Origin: Ascoidea rubescens DSM 1968
Taxonomy: Eukaryota; Ascomycota; Saccharomycetes; Ascoideales; Ascoideaceae
Assembly: GCF_001661345.1 (NCBI RefSeq)
Contig: NW_017962935.1
Coordinates: 1 to 64,000 of the forward strand
DNA length: 64,000 bases
Direction: 5' to 3'
This document shows, piece by piece, positions 21,020 to 31,889 of this stretch. Each line of letters begins with the position of its first letter. The stretch's first letter is position 1. The position numbers and the translations under genes were made by a program. A model generated the notes under the pieces. That model was not told the origin of the DNA and did not search any database. It was given only the letters and a program-made list of their open reading frames with translations.

Positions 21020-21091
21020 TTGGAGAGACCGGTTGAAGAAAAAACCTAGCAACGTTCAAAATATAAGTATATAATTAAAATAATATAAAAA

Positions 21092-21164
21092 TGGACGAGT
21101 TGGGAATCGAACCCAAGACCTCTTGCTTGCAAGGCAAGCGCGCTACCAACTGCGCTACACGCCC
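21092..21164 (-). tRNA. tRNA-Ala (TGC)
   Basis: 73-nt intronless cloverleaf beginning GGGCGTGTAGCGCAGTTGG, with anticodon TGC in CTTGCAA and T-loop GGTTCGATTCC. It lies 72 bp after the SAM35 stop, on the opposite strand. Confidence 0.96.
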
Positions 21165-21357
21165 AAACTATAATTAACTACAATTATTAAAATTATTTAT
21201 AGATTACATTTCAGAGGATAAAAATGTGTTTTTAGTTACTATATAGGTTTACAAGCCCCATATGACTGGTTTTCGGCCACAGAATATTATTACTACTAGT
21301 GTTACTACTGCTGGTGCTAGAGCAATAAAAAGACCATTTCTTCGCTTTTCAAAAGAG

Positions 21358-21860
21358 CACTTTTCCGTCTCACGGAAACGATGCGATTTTTATAAATGGG
21401 AAGAAAAAATAACAATTTGTAATTTAAAATTGTGTTGTAGCGAATCCATGATAATATATTAAGGTAAAGAAGTATATAAGAAAGAAGAACGTAGAAGAGA
21501 TCGCCAGCCCCTTTTATAGGGAACTGGGTTAGATCACAGAGCGTCACGGGAGCAGACCGGTGACAGATACCAAGGGATCGAATGTAGACATCCGGGAGGC
21601 TCACAACAAATTGAAGTTAGTTTTATTCCACTCGAGTTGCTGAAAATTTTATTTATTACAATACCATTGAGAGCAATTTTAAATGCTCTTCACTAATAGT
21701 GTCTGTCCGTTGAAATTGACAAAATGCTAGTGACATGTACAGACTGTTTTTACATTAGCAATTAGCATTTTGTTATTTTAAACGGACAGGAACTCGTAAA
21801 ATAAGTTATCTCAAAAACAGAATCCTCATATCCGCACCGTTTCCGTGAGACGGAAAAGTG
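21358..21860. mobile_element. Terminal-inverted-repeat (MITE-like) element interrupted by a solo LTR
   Basis: 28-bp inverted ends, 21358-21385 and 21833-21860, differ at one base. Each contains the internal palindrome TTTCCGT-CTC-ACGGAAA. Removing the nested LTR and one target-site copy leaves about 322 bp with no coding capacity. I see no clear target duplication outside the ends. An inner imperfect inverted repeat (21703-21729 and 21763-21789, 24 of 27 matching) forms a hairpin and may be a second nested element. Confidence 0.65.
21433..21608 (-). mobile_element. Solo LTR (176 bp) with 5-bp target duplication
   Basis: Begins TGTTGTGAGCC and ends CTACAACA on the minus strand, so it has the TG...CA and TGTTGT/ACAACA ends of yeast LTRs. 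It is flanked by the direct repeat AATTG (21428-21432 and 21609-21613). It contains a TATA-like CCTATAAAAGG, which sets the orientation. No internal retrotransposon sequence is adjacent, so this is the usual product of LTR-LTR recombination. The intact target duplication suggests it is not very old. It lies between two tRNA genes, a common landing zone for yeast LTR elements. Confidence 0.85.
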
Positions 21861-22753
21861 TTTTTTTTATTGATCTACTAATAATATTATTCAGAGGAAG
21901 GGCTTATTGCTTAGGGCTACTCTGTTTTATTGTGATGTATTGTAGTTAGCTCTCAAACCTGTTGTTGTGACCTTGAATAACCGGTATCCGTCCGTTCGTT
22001 ACGAGCTAACACTTTCAAGCATTCGTTCTAGTCGTTCAAATCCGGATGCAACATTCGATTCAATTAACTCAACTCTGATTTAATTCGTTAATTTTGGAAG
22101 CCTTTGGTGAACTATCAAGTTCCTCTTCTTTATCACTTTCAGTGTTCTTGACATGAATGCTGTCAGCTTGACAGTCGTCGAAGGAAGGGTAGAGATTTCT
22201 TCTAGTGCTCATGACTTAGTAGACTTCTCTCTCCTTTTCCTCTCTTGTTTTATTTTATTTCTACTTAGCTATTTAGTGATCATATTTATATTATTTGGAT
22301 TGCAATCTTCATCAAGGTGTTTGTGAGTTAAATGTTTTTTGCTGAAACGCAATTTTCGTTTCATAAGTGGTTAAGTCTTGTGTATTTGGTTTGGGACAAC
22401 GGACCATAATGGCTTCATAAACGTCCGAGTTCGGATTGTGTTTTCCGGCCACACCTCGTGCAACATGCATTGATGTGATTATATAAGATATCATATGACT
22501 ACAAACTCAAAGATGGTTATATTAAAAAATGTTCTGTTTTACAAACTGTAAAGAAAAACACTGGACGTTTATTTCGAGAGGGGCAAAACCAAAGAAAACG
22601 AAGATAAAAAGCACATATTCATATTTTCAGAAACGTATAAAATTGTATGTTTAAAAAGAGGAATTAATCTCAAACTGTGTGTATTATTACTGTAAGCAAA
22701 ATCAGTAAAAGTAGCAGTACTGGTACTGCTGAAAATAATCATAAAGCCATTAG
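21861..22753. other. Region between the MITE/LTR block and tRNA-Phe
   Basis: No confident gene. A 47-codon ATG ORF lies at 22069-22212 on the minus strand (starts MSTRRNLYPSFDDCQ, acidic second half), and a 60-aa minus ORF at 22312-22494 has no domain. An 8-bp inverted pair GAGCTAAC/GTTAGCTC lies near 21950-22015. The composition is less A+T-rich than typical intergenic DNA here, so degraded mobile-element sequence is plausible but not shown. Confidence 0.4.
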
Positions 22754-22770
22754 GCGGTTTTAGCTCAGTC

Positions 22771-22802
<32 letters not shown>

Positions 22803-22826
22803 TGTGTTCGATCCACAGAAACCGCA
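22754..22826 (+). tRNA. tRNA-Phe (GAA), intronless
   Basis: 73-nt cloverleaf GCGGTTTTAGCTC...AAACCGCA with a perfectly paired acceptor stem and anticodon GAA in CTGAAGA. S. cerevisiae tRNA-Phe genes carry an intron after the anticodon, and this one does not. Confidence 0.97.
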
Positions 22827-23009
22827 CTTTTTTGGGGTTTCATAATTATTCACGTGAATGTTTTTTACATTTTTAATTGAGAAAAGAAGTAATTGTTTTA
22901 GTTTGTTTATTCCATTCAAAATTAAATACAACATTTTGATCCTGTTTGATTGAAAAGGATTCTTTATATTTATTGTTGTAATTTGTTTCTTATTTTCACT
23001 TGTTTTAAC

Positions 23010-25598
23010 ATGAACAATAACTTCAATAGTTCTAATAACTTTTCTACTGATAATAACAATAGCAAACATATTAATAAAAGTGAACTTTCAGTTAACCGTA
23101 ATACTGTTAAATCAGATAACATCAACTCATCATATGGTTTTAATGCTAATGAAGGTAATCACAATGGTATAAAGCAAGCGCATCATATGCTCAAAAAGAA
23201 ATTACCGAGTTTTTTGATATCTTCTTCATCTTTAAGAAATAAAAGTTTCAATCGATCACATATAAAAACCAGGCCGAAATTCAAAAATGAACAAAGTTCA
23301 AAAGTTATTCCAGCTGCCAATTCAATCATTGTCAACGATAATGCAAAAAAAGTGACCAATACTTTGAGTAAAATAAAAATTGAAGACAATAGTAAAAAGA
23401 ACTACAATTATTTTAATTTGAAATTTGCTAATAAAAATGAAATCAACGATTTAAAATTTAATTTAATGAAATTTAATTCAAAGAATAAAATTGATCCAAT
23501 GAGTGATTTTTTAAAGCCAATAAGATTGAATAGAAAAGACCCTAATAATTTGCAATTTCAATTATCTAGAAAGGAAATTGATGAAATGAATAAAAATAAT
23601 AACAAAATCTCAAATGATGATAATGATAATAACAACAAAGATTTAAATGATATTGATAAGAATAATAATGATAATGATAATAATGATAATAATGATAATA
23701 ATAATAATAATGTAATTGATAACAATAAGGATGAAATTATTAGAAATAATCATTTGGTTAACAACCATAGTGAAAGTGAGCATAGAAATAAAATTTCTGA
23801 TAAAAAGTTAGATTTTACAAACCAAAGTAGTGATGGGATTAGTATGAACAATGAAACATTAAATGAAACATTGAATGAAACTAACTCTAAGAATGTAAAT
23901 GAATTTAATCCTGCTATTAAAAAAAGAGCCAAAAAAAAATTTAAAGAAGTAAAAATTTTCCCAGAAGATCAAAGAAAGTTGCATTATGAAGAGTATTATC
24001 CCTGGGTCATGGAAGATTATGATGGAAAACATACCTTTGTGGGAAATTATGAAGCTGGTTCCTCAATTTCGAAAAACTTGTTTTTATTTTTCCTTGATAA
24101 TAGTGACCCAAACTTGCCAGGTTTTAAAATATTGCCAGTTTCCAAAGTTTATAAATTCAATCAAAAAAATTTATATCCTATTTTAACTTTAGAAGAGGCT
24201 GAGCTACAATTAGAAAAATTGAAGAAAAGCAAAGAATTGATTAACCAAAAATGGACAGTAAATGATTTAAGAAATGAAGAAGACTTTAAAAACTTAAATA
24301 TTAATAAAAGAGTATCTACAAGAATATTGTATAACAATATGTATAACAACAATTCTGGTATTAATAGCTCGAATAATTCAAATCATATGATTTCAAATAA
24401 TGAATCATTACTTGCTTCGAATAAAAGTAAATTAAAAACAGTTATTACGACTGATAGATTTGACGATGATGATGATGATGATGATTATGGAAATCGATTT
24501 AGATCGGTAAACAGAGATTATGATAATGATGAATTAGATTATGAGGAAGAGTTTGCAGATGATGAGGAAGCGCCAATAATGGAAGGTGATGATGAGGAAG
24601 AAAAAGAAGCAAGGAAAAGAATTGAAAGAGAAATGAGAAATGCCAACACCTTTCAAGGATTAGCAGATAATGACTCGGATGATAGTAATTACAATAGTGG
24701 TCTTAATAGAAACAACAACAAGTCCATCAATAATGAAATTGATTTAATTACTGGAGAAATCAAAGTCAATACGGGGTTTAAGAAATTTAATAAGGATGGT
24801 GAGAAAATTAGAAGAACTTTAATGAAAACAAGCATTGGGGGAATCAATTATGAGAGCGATGATGAAGAAAATCCTTATTTATCTTCATCTGATTATGAGG
24901 ATGATGAAGACGACGAAGAGTTTCAAGATAACAATAATAATAACAACAAAAATAATAATAATGATGATGATAATAATAATAATAACAATAACAATAATAA
25001 TAATAATAATACTGATAAAAATAGTAACAATAAATTTGATAACGGCTTTTCTAAGAAAAACCATAAAGAAGATTTAATTCCAAGGTTATATGTCAAAAAA
25101 ATTAATTTAAATAATTATAATAAATTAAATAGTATAGTTACTGTTAAATTCACATCATATTCCATTAATCTTTTAAAGGAGTTTCCGAAGGGTGAATGGA
25201 ACTTATCAAGGCCAATCTCAAGTGTTGTTTATCAGCCTAAAAATGACGATAATAATCCAAGTAACAAATCCAAGAAAAGATCCTCCAGCATGATGCTTGA
25301 TAAAAACACCATGGGAAAAGACCAAGCACGTCAAAGCAGTACTGGGGTTAAAAAAATCAAAGGAGAGAACAATTCACACACACCCTCAGTTTCTCCTTCG
25401 CCAGATGCTGATTTTAACGGGCAAATAGACAAAGACTTTATCATCAGATTTGTCAAGGACAATCCAACAGTGCTGGAGTTTGCCAAAAGACTCAAGCCAT
25501 ATCTTAACGGTGAAAACGAGACGAAGAACAGAGAAATACTCACTGACTTCATGAAGAACCACATTGCGAAAAAAAATGGGAAACTTTGCATCAAATGA
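23010..25598 (+). CDS. TFG1: TFIIF large subunit Tfg1 (RAP74 homologue)
   Basis: 862 aa from ATG 23010. An in-frame TTG further upstream would add a hydrophobic leader, which does not suit a nuclear factor. About residues 313-440 hold the conserved block (FPEDQRKLHYEEYYPWVMED, then NYEAGSSISKNLFLFFL) of the Tfg1 dimerisation domain. An acidic, Asn/Asp-rich middle follows (about 460-690). The last 60 residues (DKDFIIRFVKDNPTVLEFAK...) look like the RAP74 C-terminal winged helix that contacts the CTD phosphatase. TFIIF binds RNA polymerase II in preinitiation complexes and in early elongation. Long Asn runs are encoded by AAT/AAC repeats near 24940-25020. It is downstream of tRNA-Phe on the same strand. 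Confidence 0.92.
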   Translation: MNNNFNSSNNFSTDNNNSKHINKSELSVNRNTVKSDNINSSYGFNANEGNHNGIKQAHHMLKKKLPSFLISSSSLRNKSFNRSHIKTRPKFKNEQSSKVIPAANSIIVNDNAKKVTNTLSKIKIEDNSKKNYNYFNLKFANKNEINDLKFNLMKFNSKNKIDPMSDFLKPIRLNRKDPNNLQFQLSRKEIDEMNKNNNKISNDDNDNNNKDLNDIDKNNNDNDNNDNNDNNNNNVIDNNKDEIIRNNHLVNNHSESEHRNKISDKKLDFTNQSSDGISMNNETLNETLNETNSKNVNEFNPAIKKRAKKKFKEVKIFPEDQRKLHYEEYYPWVMEDYDGKHTFVGNYEAGSSISKNLFLFFLDNSDPNLPGFKILPVSKVYKFNQKNLYPILTLEEAELQLEKLKKSKELINQKWTVNDLRNEEDFKNLNINKRVSTRILYNNMYNNNSGINSSNNSNHMISNNESLLASNKSKLKTVITTDRFDDDDDDDDYGNRFRSVNRDYDNDELDYEEEFADDEEAPIMEGDDEEEKEARKRIEREMRNANTFQGLADNDSDDSNYNSGLNRNNNKSINNEIDLITGEIKVNTGFKKFNKDGEKIRRTLMKTSIGGINYESDDEENPYLSSSDYEDDEDDEEFQDNNNNNNKNNNNDDDNNNNNNNNNNNNNTDKNSNNKFDNGFSKKNHKEDLIPRLYVKKINLNNYNKLNSIVTVKFTSYSINLLKEFPKGEWNLSRPISSVVYQPKNDDNNPSNKSKKRSSSMMLDKNTMGKDQARQSSTGVKKIKGENNSHTPSVSPSPDADFNGQIDKDFIIRFVKDNPTVLEFAKRLKPYLNGENETKNREILTDFMKNHIAKKNGKLCIK

Positions 25599-26009
25599 GC
25601 CTCAACGTCGAGAACAACTTTGTAGAGGCACCCTTTTGCTGCGCATGCTGCACTCTGCATGTTCCATACCATACATATTGAATACACACTATGCCTGTTC
25701 TTCTGTTGTCTGTTCTTCTGCTGCCCGTTCTTCTGCTGCCTGTGCTGCCTGTGTTGCGTGGTAGTTAAGCCCGGGCAGTGGCTGGCTGGAGAGGCCTGCC
25801 GGATCCGCTCCGGATCCGCTCCGGCGTGTTTCCAACCCCTTTTCCTCCATCAGCCATCGAATGCGTAAGCAAATCATCTTTCCAAATCCTCCTGCTACAT
25901 CTTTCTTTCTATTTCTTACTATTTTATCGTTTTAAACCAACACACCCTTCTCACACATTTTTTGTTTCTTCAATAGCCTCTGTTGTCTTTGCTCAGCTTT
26001 TATCTTAAA
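25599..26009 (+). promoter_or_regulatory. Upstream region of the Yap1801/2 gene with G+C-rich patch
   Basis: Intergenic 411 bp between tandem genes. 25690-25750 has a (GCCTGTTCTTCT)-type repeat, and 25765-25850 is G+C-rich with a tandem GGATCCGCTCC motif containing two CGGATCCG-like palindromes. The last 120 bp is T/C-rich leader. Confidence 0.45.
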
Positions 26010-28130
26010 ATGACCACCTACGAAAAAATCGTCAAGGGAGCAACAAAAATCAAAATTGCTGCTCCGAAACCAAAGTACATCGAGCCAATTTTACTATCAA
26101 CTTCTAATAATGAGGATTTCAGAACTGTTTTAAGGATTTTATCTATCAGATTGCAGGATTCTTCCTGGCCAATCGTCTTTAAAAGCTTGATTGTATTACA
26201 TATAATGATTCGAGAAGGTGAATTAAATAAAACTTTAAACTTCTTGAGCAAAAATATCAAAATATTTAAAGTTTATCAAATTAATGAGTATAACAATCAA
26301 TATATCACTGGTAATAATGATTATAATGTTAAAAATTTGAGAAAATATTCAAACTATTTAATAACAAGGTCAAAACAATTCCAGCTAACAAGAATAGATT
26401 ATGTTCGGGATGAGCGACTAAATAACAACACTTTACATAATAATCCCAATGTAGGTGGTAGGTTAAGAAATTTATCAATTGAAAAGGGCATATTAAGTGA
26501 AGTTGAAAGCGTTGAAAAACAAATTGATTCTTTATTAAAGTGCACTTTCAAAGAGTTTGAAATATCTTCAAATGAAATATTATTGACTTCTTTCAAATTA
26601 TTAGTCAACGACTTATTATCTTTATATCAATCATTAAACGAAGGGGTTATCAATCTATTGGAACATTATTTTGAAATGAATTTTAATAATGCTAAAAGAG
26701 CTTTGAAAATTTACAAAATTTTTGTAAATCAAACAAATGATGTAGTGTCTTATTTAAGAATTGCTAAACATCTAGAAAACCTAACTAAACTACACGTACC
26801 TACTATTAGACATGCACCAACTGCACTAGCAAATTCCCTAGAAGACTATTTAAATGATAAAGATTTTGAAATTAATAGAAGACAATACTTGTTGGAAAAG
26901 GAAAATAAGCAAAGAGATAAAAACAAAAATAATGATAATTACAATAATCAAACTAATTCTAAAAAAAATGAAAAAACATGGATAAAAAAAGACTCTTCAA
27001 AATTAAATTCAAATTCCGTCTCTAAAGATGTTAACGTTAATGATAAAATTAAATCTACCAATGAGAATGATACCAATGAATTAATAGTTCAACAAACAGG
27101 TTATAATCCTTGGGCTTTAGCTTTGCAAGGTCAAAATCATAACTTAAATCAAAACCTGCAGATATTGGTTCCCGTTCAATTTCCAATACAACAATTTCAA
27201 CAATTACCTATTTTGCCAATTCAAACTGGTAATCCTTTTATAAATTCAACTCCACTTCCAGGGATAAACCCATCTCAAAGCTTAAACCAAATTTCTCAAG
27301 CCCCTTTTTCAAATCCAGCGTCATTACAAATGCAACAAATGCAACAAATGCAAAACTCAATAAACAATCAATTTGCTAATCAACAGTCTTTATCAAATTT
27401 AACTGGCAGTGTTTTGACAGCAAAAAGTAGCGAACTGAATTTGGATAAAACTATTAATCAAGATGGTTTACCCAAGCATAAAACCGGGAATCCTTTCTCA
27501 TTAGACAGCATTGAAAATAGCAATCTGCAACCTACTAATAACACTGTAAAACGATCAAAAACTAATCCCTTTGCTTCTTTTAGCAATAGTAGTGATAGTG
27601 ACAAATATAAACCAATTGAAAATAATAGCAACAAAGTTTTGATTTCTCAAATCACAGGAACTAATCCATTCAGTTCTTTTAACGGCGAGAAACCTAATAA
27701 TGATTTAAATTCTAATAATGGTATTTCAAGCTTAAGTGGTATCTCAACTCCTTTTGATGATATTAACACTGGGGCCCAATCTAGTACCAATTTTTTCAAT
27801 AATAATATTAAGCTAACTCCACAGTTTACATTTGGGGGATTGGAGAATTTAAATACAGTACCTGTTTTTGATCAAACTAGACAGCAAGCACAAATTGATT
27901 ATATTAAAACTCAGAGGACAGGAAATATGATTCAGTATATGCAACAGCAGCAACAACAACAACAGCAAACACAAATACAAATACAACCACAAGTTGCAAG
28001 TATTGGTAATACAATGCTGAATAACAATCTCATGAGTTTCCAACCCCTTGAAATGCAGCAACAACCCTTGCACTCGCAACAATTTCAACAAACAGCTGTG
28101 TATAATAACAATGTCCCCAGTTTGATATAA
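26010..28130 (+). CDS. Clathrin adaptor of the AP180 family (Yap1801/Yap1802)
   Basis: 706 aa from ATG 26010 (MTTYEKIVKGATKIKIAAPK). Residues 1-285 are an ANTH domain: the KIVKGATK start, then KYIEPILLSTS and a basic lipid-binding surface, with RSKQFQLTRIDYVRD in the fifth helix region. The remainder is Gln/Asn-rich and unstructured. It carries four NPF motifs near residues 405, 492, 517 and 550, the known ligands of EH domains in Ede1/Pan1. Family members bind PI(4,5)P2 and clathrin at endocytic sites and sort the SNARE Snc1. A polyglutamine tract near the end is coded by CAG/CAA. One adaptor gene is present here, and I cannot say whether it is the Yap1801 or Yap1802 orthologue. Confidence 0.92.
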   Translation: MTTYEKIVKGATKIKIAAPKPKYIEPILLSTSNNEDFRTVLRILSIRLQDSSWPIVFKSLIVLHIMIREGELNKTLNFLSKNIKIFKVYQINEYNNQYITGNNDYNVKNLRKYSNYLITRSKQFQLTRIDYVRDERLNNNTLHNNPNVGGRLRNLSIEKGILSEVESVEKQIDSLLKCTFKEFEISSNEILLTSFKLLVNDLLSLYQSLNEGVINLLEHYFEMNFNNAKRALKIYKIFVNQTNDVVSYLRIAKHLENLTKLHVPTIRHAPTALANSLEDYLNDKDFEINRRQYLLEKENKQRDKNKNNDNYNNQTNSKKNEKTWIKKDSSKLNSNSVSKDVNVNDKIKSTNENDTNELIVQQTGYNPWALALQGQNHNLNQNLQILVPVQFPIQQFQQLPILPIQTGNPFINSTPLPGINPSQSLNQISQAPFSNPASLQMQQMQQMQNSINNQFANQQSLSNLTGSVLTAKSSELNLDKTINQDGLPKHKTGNPFSLDSIENSNLQPTNNTVKRSKTNPFASFSNSSDSDKYKPIENNSNKVLISQITGTNPFSSFNGEKPNNDLNSNNGISSLSGISTPFDDINTGAQSSTNFFNNNIKLTPQFTFGGLENLNTVPVFDQTRQQAQIDYIKTQRTGNMIQYMQQQQQQQQQTQIQIQPQVASIGNTMLNNNLMSFQPLEMQQQPLHSQQFQQTAVYNNNVPSLI

Positions 28131-28544
28131 CATTAGTAATATTCTCTTTTTTTTCTCTTTTGTCTTGCTGCTTTTTTCTCTATAATTATTTTTTAAAATT
28201 TTTTTATTTCTTTAAAATAAACAACTGTTTTCTAGTCTTTTGAATTTTTTGTATACTATCTATATATCATTTATCTTGTTTTAAACATTCCTTTTTGACT
28301 TTATGTACTTCGAGTTTTATATTTCTAACTTGATTATTTCCTGATTGTGTTTGAACGGCAGCTATCGGAAGTATTTCGGTGATTCTTTGGAAAATACGGA
28401 CACCCGTAAATCCCGGAAGCGCCCTCGTTTTTAAAGCCCTGAGTAGGGCTCGAAGCGCCTTTTCAGATTTGCGCTCCAGCGAAGGAAAACGGCTTAATTC
28501 TTGGTTGTGATCAAAGAGTTATCGATTGGCATTCAAGAACACCA
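28131..28544 (+). promoter_or_regulatory. Intergenic region upstream of EMC6 with G+C-rich patch
   Basis: A+T-rich 3' flank followed by a G+C-rich stretch (about 28360-28490) in which the element GAAGCGCC occurs twice and a stem AGCCCT-GAGT-AGGGCT is visible. It is probably the EMC6 promoter. A small structured RNA is possible but unsupported. Confidence 0.4.
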
Positions 28545-28967
28545 ATGTCATCTATTTCTTATCTGCAGCTTAACAAGAGTCTACCAAATTTGATGGGCAG
28601 CTCTGCAAAGGACTCCAACAGCAAATTGAAGCAATCTAATATCAGTTATGGCCCAAATATTAGATATAATTCTACAAAGGTTACTTGGATCCATGATTTA
28701 ACTTCTTTGGTGATTGGTGTAACATCAGGAATTTTAAAATTAGAATCGCTTTTGGGGTTTTTATTTTTTTGTTTGTTTTATTCTTTGATAAATTTATTTA
28801 TTTATTTGTCCGTTAAAACTTGGATTGTGAAGAACCATCAAAATAGTAATCTGTTTACTGACTATTTTACTAGCTTTTTTAATGATTTATTTGTTGTTGA
28901 TTTCTCAAAATCAATAACTTCCTTTATTATGATGTGGACTTTGACATATACATTAATTGAAACTTAA
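28545..28967 (+). CDS. EMC6: ER membrane protein complex subunit 6
   Basis: 140-aa membrane protein. The conserved part starts near residue 45: DLTSLVIGVTSGILKLESLLGF, then a hydrophobic segment, a loop, and SFIMMWTLTYTLIET at the end. It follows Emc6 (DSSALVLGLVAGFLQIES...GFVMAWTFGYAL) closely. The EMC inserts tail-anchored and multipass membrane proteins into the ER, and Emc6 forms part of the intramembrane core. The N-terminal extension of about 30 residues relative to S. cerevisiae is polar. The first ATG is used because it follows directly on a plausible leader, but a start at Met17 is possible. Confidence 0.9.
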   Translation: MSSISYLQLNKSLPNLMGSSAKDSNSKLKQSNISYGPNIRYNSTKVTWIHDLTSLVIGVTSGILKLESLLGFLFFCLFYSLINLFIYLSVKTWIVKNHQNSNLFTDYFTSFFNDLFVVDFSKSITSFIMMWTLTYTLIET

Positions 28968-29192
28968 CCAATCAATTTCTATACTGGCTAATACACAAAA
29001 AATAACTTCTCTTACATAACTTGTAATGTTCCATTATCAAAAGAAATCAAAACCAAAAAAATGAAATATAAAATATAAAATATAAAATGTAAAATGTAAA
29101 ATATAAACTGTTATAAAACCAGATATTAAAAACTCCAAGCTGGAAACTCAAACTTGAAAACTAATAAATTAAGAGCTTTGAAAACAAAAACA

Positions 29193-30888
29193 TCAATTTT
29201 TCGACCCACTAATAAATTTCTTACCTCTATGAAATAATCCCATTGTAAATTTCTTAGCATTTTTGGTAGCTTTAGTTTCAGAAACTTTATCATGGACATG
29301 TCCTATTTTTTCTTTAATATTATGACCAGGCCTTTGAAGGTTTTCACTTACAACATTAGGAAAACTAGGTAAAATACTCGATGTTCGAATATGCGATGCA
29401 GCGCCTGATAAATTTGGTTTAAAACTATTATTTCTTTTAACGGGCGGTTTGATTGAATCCTTTTTGATTTTTTCAACAATTTTTGCAGTTTCTTTGCTAT
29501 AATTAATTACTGTTATCGGTTCTGGAGTTTTTATAAATTCAACCCAATTTGTCAATCCCGAATCATAAGTAAACTCTAATTTATTTGCTTCTTTTAGCCT
29601 TGAAATTCTCACCTTTGGATCTTTGATAGATAATATTTCTTTAAAGTTATGTGTTGGAAGTTTTTTGGGTTGAAAACTGGGCACTCCTGTTATTACAGGC
29701 TGAGCAGAATATAATGATGAAATTGTGGGCAATGACAGGACAGAGGGTAGAGGTTTTTCATTGTCGATAGCATGATTATTTTTTTCCTTTATTTCTTTCT
29801 CTTTCTCTTCAAGGTTAACTTGATTTTGGTTAGGAATTATTGTTGAAGCAAAAGGTAAATCATTTTTTACACTTAAATTATCATTTTCCATGTAAGATTT
29901 CCCTGAAATATTAGCATCACTATTGGAAAAATCTGAGTTATCAAGGCTCAACACCTTGTTAACATGTTTGGAAAATTCATATAAAGAAGATTGTGAATGA
30001 ACCTCAGTTTCAATATTGTCAAGCTCACGATTGGTTTTCGAGTTATCAGTTTTAATTTTATCATTGATAATTTCAAGTTGAGTTAAGTCAATATCACTAT
30101 CAAGATCACTAAAATATTTAAATGAATCATCTTCATTTACATTTTTCAAAGAGCGTTTGTTAATACTAGATTTTGAAGTCAAGCTGTTAATTTCATAAGT
30201 TTCTTTTGGCAAAACTCTGGTCTCTGTGCTATCTATATTTTTCGTTTCCATTGAATTAAAATTTTTCTTTATTTCAATACTTTCATCACTATTATCTTTA
30301 TTAAGAACATCTTTATTAATAAATTCATTGTTATTAATTTTATTTTCGATTCTTTCTTGATCCGTTTTGTCATTAGTAGTTTCAATTGGCTTCCAAATTC
30401 CCGTAAAAGACTTTAGATCAATGGAATCTGAACTTTCACTATCACTGTTATTATTTAAACCAAAATAATCGTCAATAGAGTATCCATTATCTTCATTTAT
30501 AACATCCATAACATTATTTTGACCATTATTTAAATTTCTCTTTTCTTTATCTTTATTTTTCAAATCACTATCAATATTTTTTAAGGTATTGGAACTTTTA
30601 TCAAAATTATCAATGGAAATATTATTTCTAAAATTTTCTTGATCAAATTTGTAAGGATCATTTAGATTGTCAATTTGATTTTGACCTAATATACTTGAAA
30701 ACCTATCATTTTGTTTTTGAGCTGCTTCTGAACTTAGAGTTCTTGAAGGAATTAAATTCAACTTATTTGATGAAGGATTTGAAATGCCAGGATTAAATAA
30801 ATTAATTGAGTTATCAAGCGAACTGTTAATCGAATCATTTAGAGTTCCAGTTAATTCGTCATCACTCACATCACTTAAATTTCGAAAC

Positions 30889-30924
<36 letters not shown>

Positions 30925-31851
30925 GTAGTAGTAGTAGTAGGAGTAGTAGGAGTAGTAGTAGGAGCAGTAATATTAGTATCCGTAGCATTATTATTAATAT
31001 CAGTAGCATTAGTGTGATTATCATATTTAATAGCTTCTTTATCGTTGAAAATTTTATAATCAGTTTCTGTTAAAATATTCGATTTAGATGATTGAGAGGG
31101 TAGATTATTAAAATCTTTATTATTATAATCATTTTCTTTTTTAATTTCAATGTTATCAATCTTTGAATTCAGTTGGATATTTTGATTCTCAGGTAAAAAA
31201 GCTTTGGGCGTTATAGCAAGTGAGGAAGGAAGATCAAAAAAATCTTTTGGCTGATCTTTTAGCTGATCTTTTGATTGATTGTCTGGTTGACCCTTTGATT
31301 GATCTTTTGGTTGATTTTCTGCAACAGAATTAAAAGAACTATTTTTGGATCTTGGCGATAATGGAAGAATAAAATCATCGTTAGTTAAATTACTTTCTTT
31401 GTTTGTGATATTGCTCAAAGTTCGAGCAATCTGATTTTTATTTTCGTCAGTTTTATCCTCATCAATTTTGCTGATTTTATTGGAGCGTAACATGTTATTG
31501 ATGTAATTATCTAATAGTGAATTTTCATCTAAACTAGAATCATTTGAGGAAACTAAAGCACGATTATCAATATTTTTTGGAGCATTGCGAATAGAAATTG
31601 AGTTTATAATGAATTTTGAATCACTTTTTGAGTCATCTTTCAATTCATCTTTCAATTCATTTTTCAACTCATCTTTTGATTGTACTTTTGATCCAAATAA
31701 GCCATTTGTTTCAATTTTATGGATAGAAGATTCTTCTATTCTTTCTTCAGATGAAGAATAGATATAACCTTTTTGAGATAATGTCTTAGTTAGTGAATTG
31801 ATCAAATCTACATCGGAACCCAAATTATTAGTGGTTTCTCTTGTCGATAGA

Positions 31852-31889
<38 letters not shown>

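Noticed and set aside
22312-22494. 60-aa minus-strand ORF near tRNA-Phe
   Set aside because: No domain, unremarkable length, and no evidence of conservation.
22950-23009. N-terminal extension of Tfg1
   Set aside because: Begins at TTG and would add a hydrophobic leader to a nuclear factor. The ATG at 23010 fits better.
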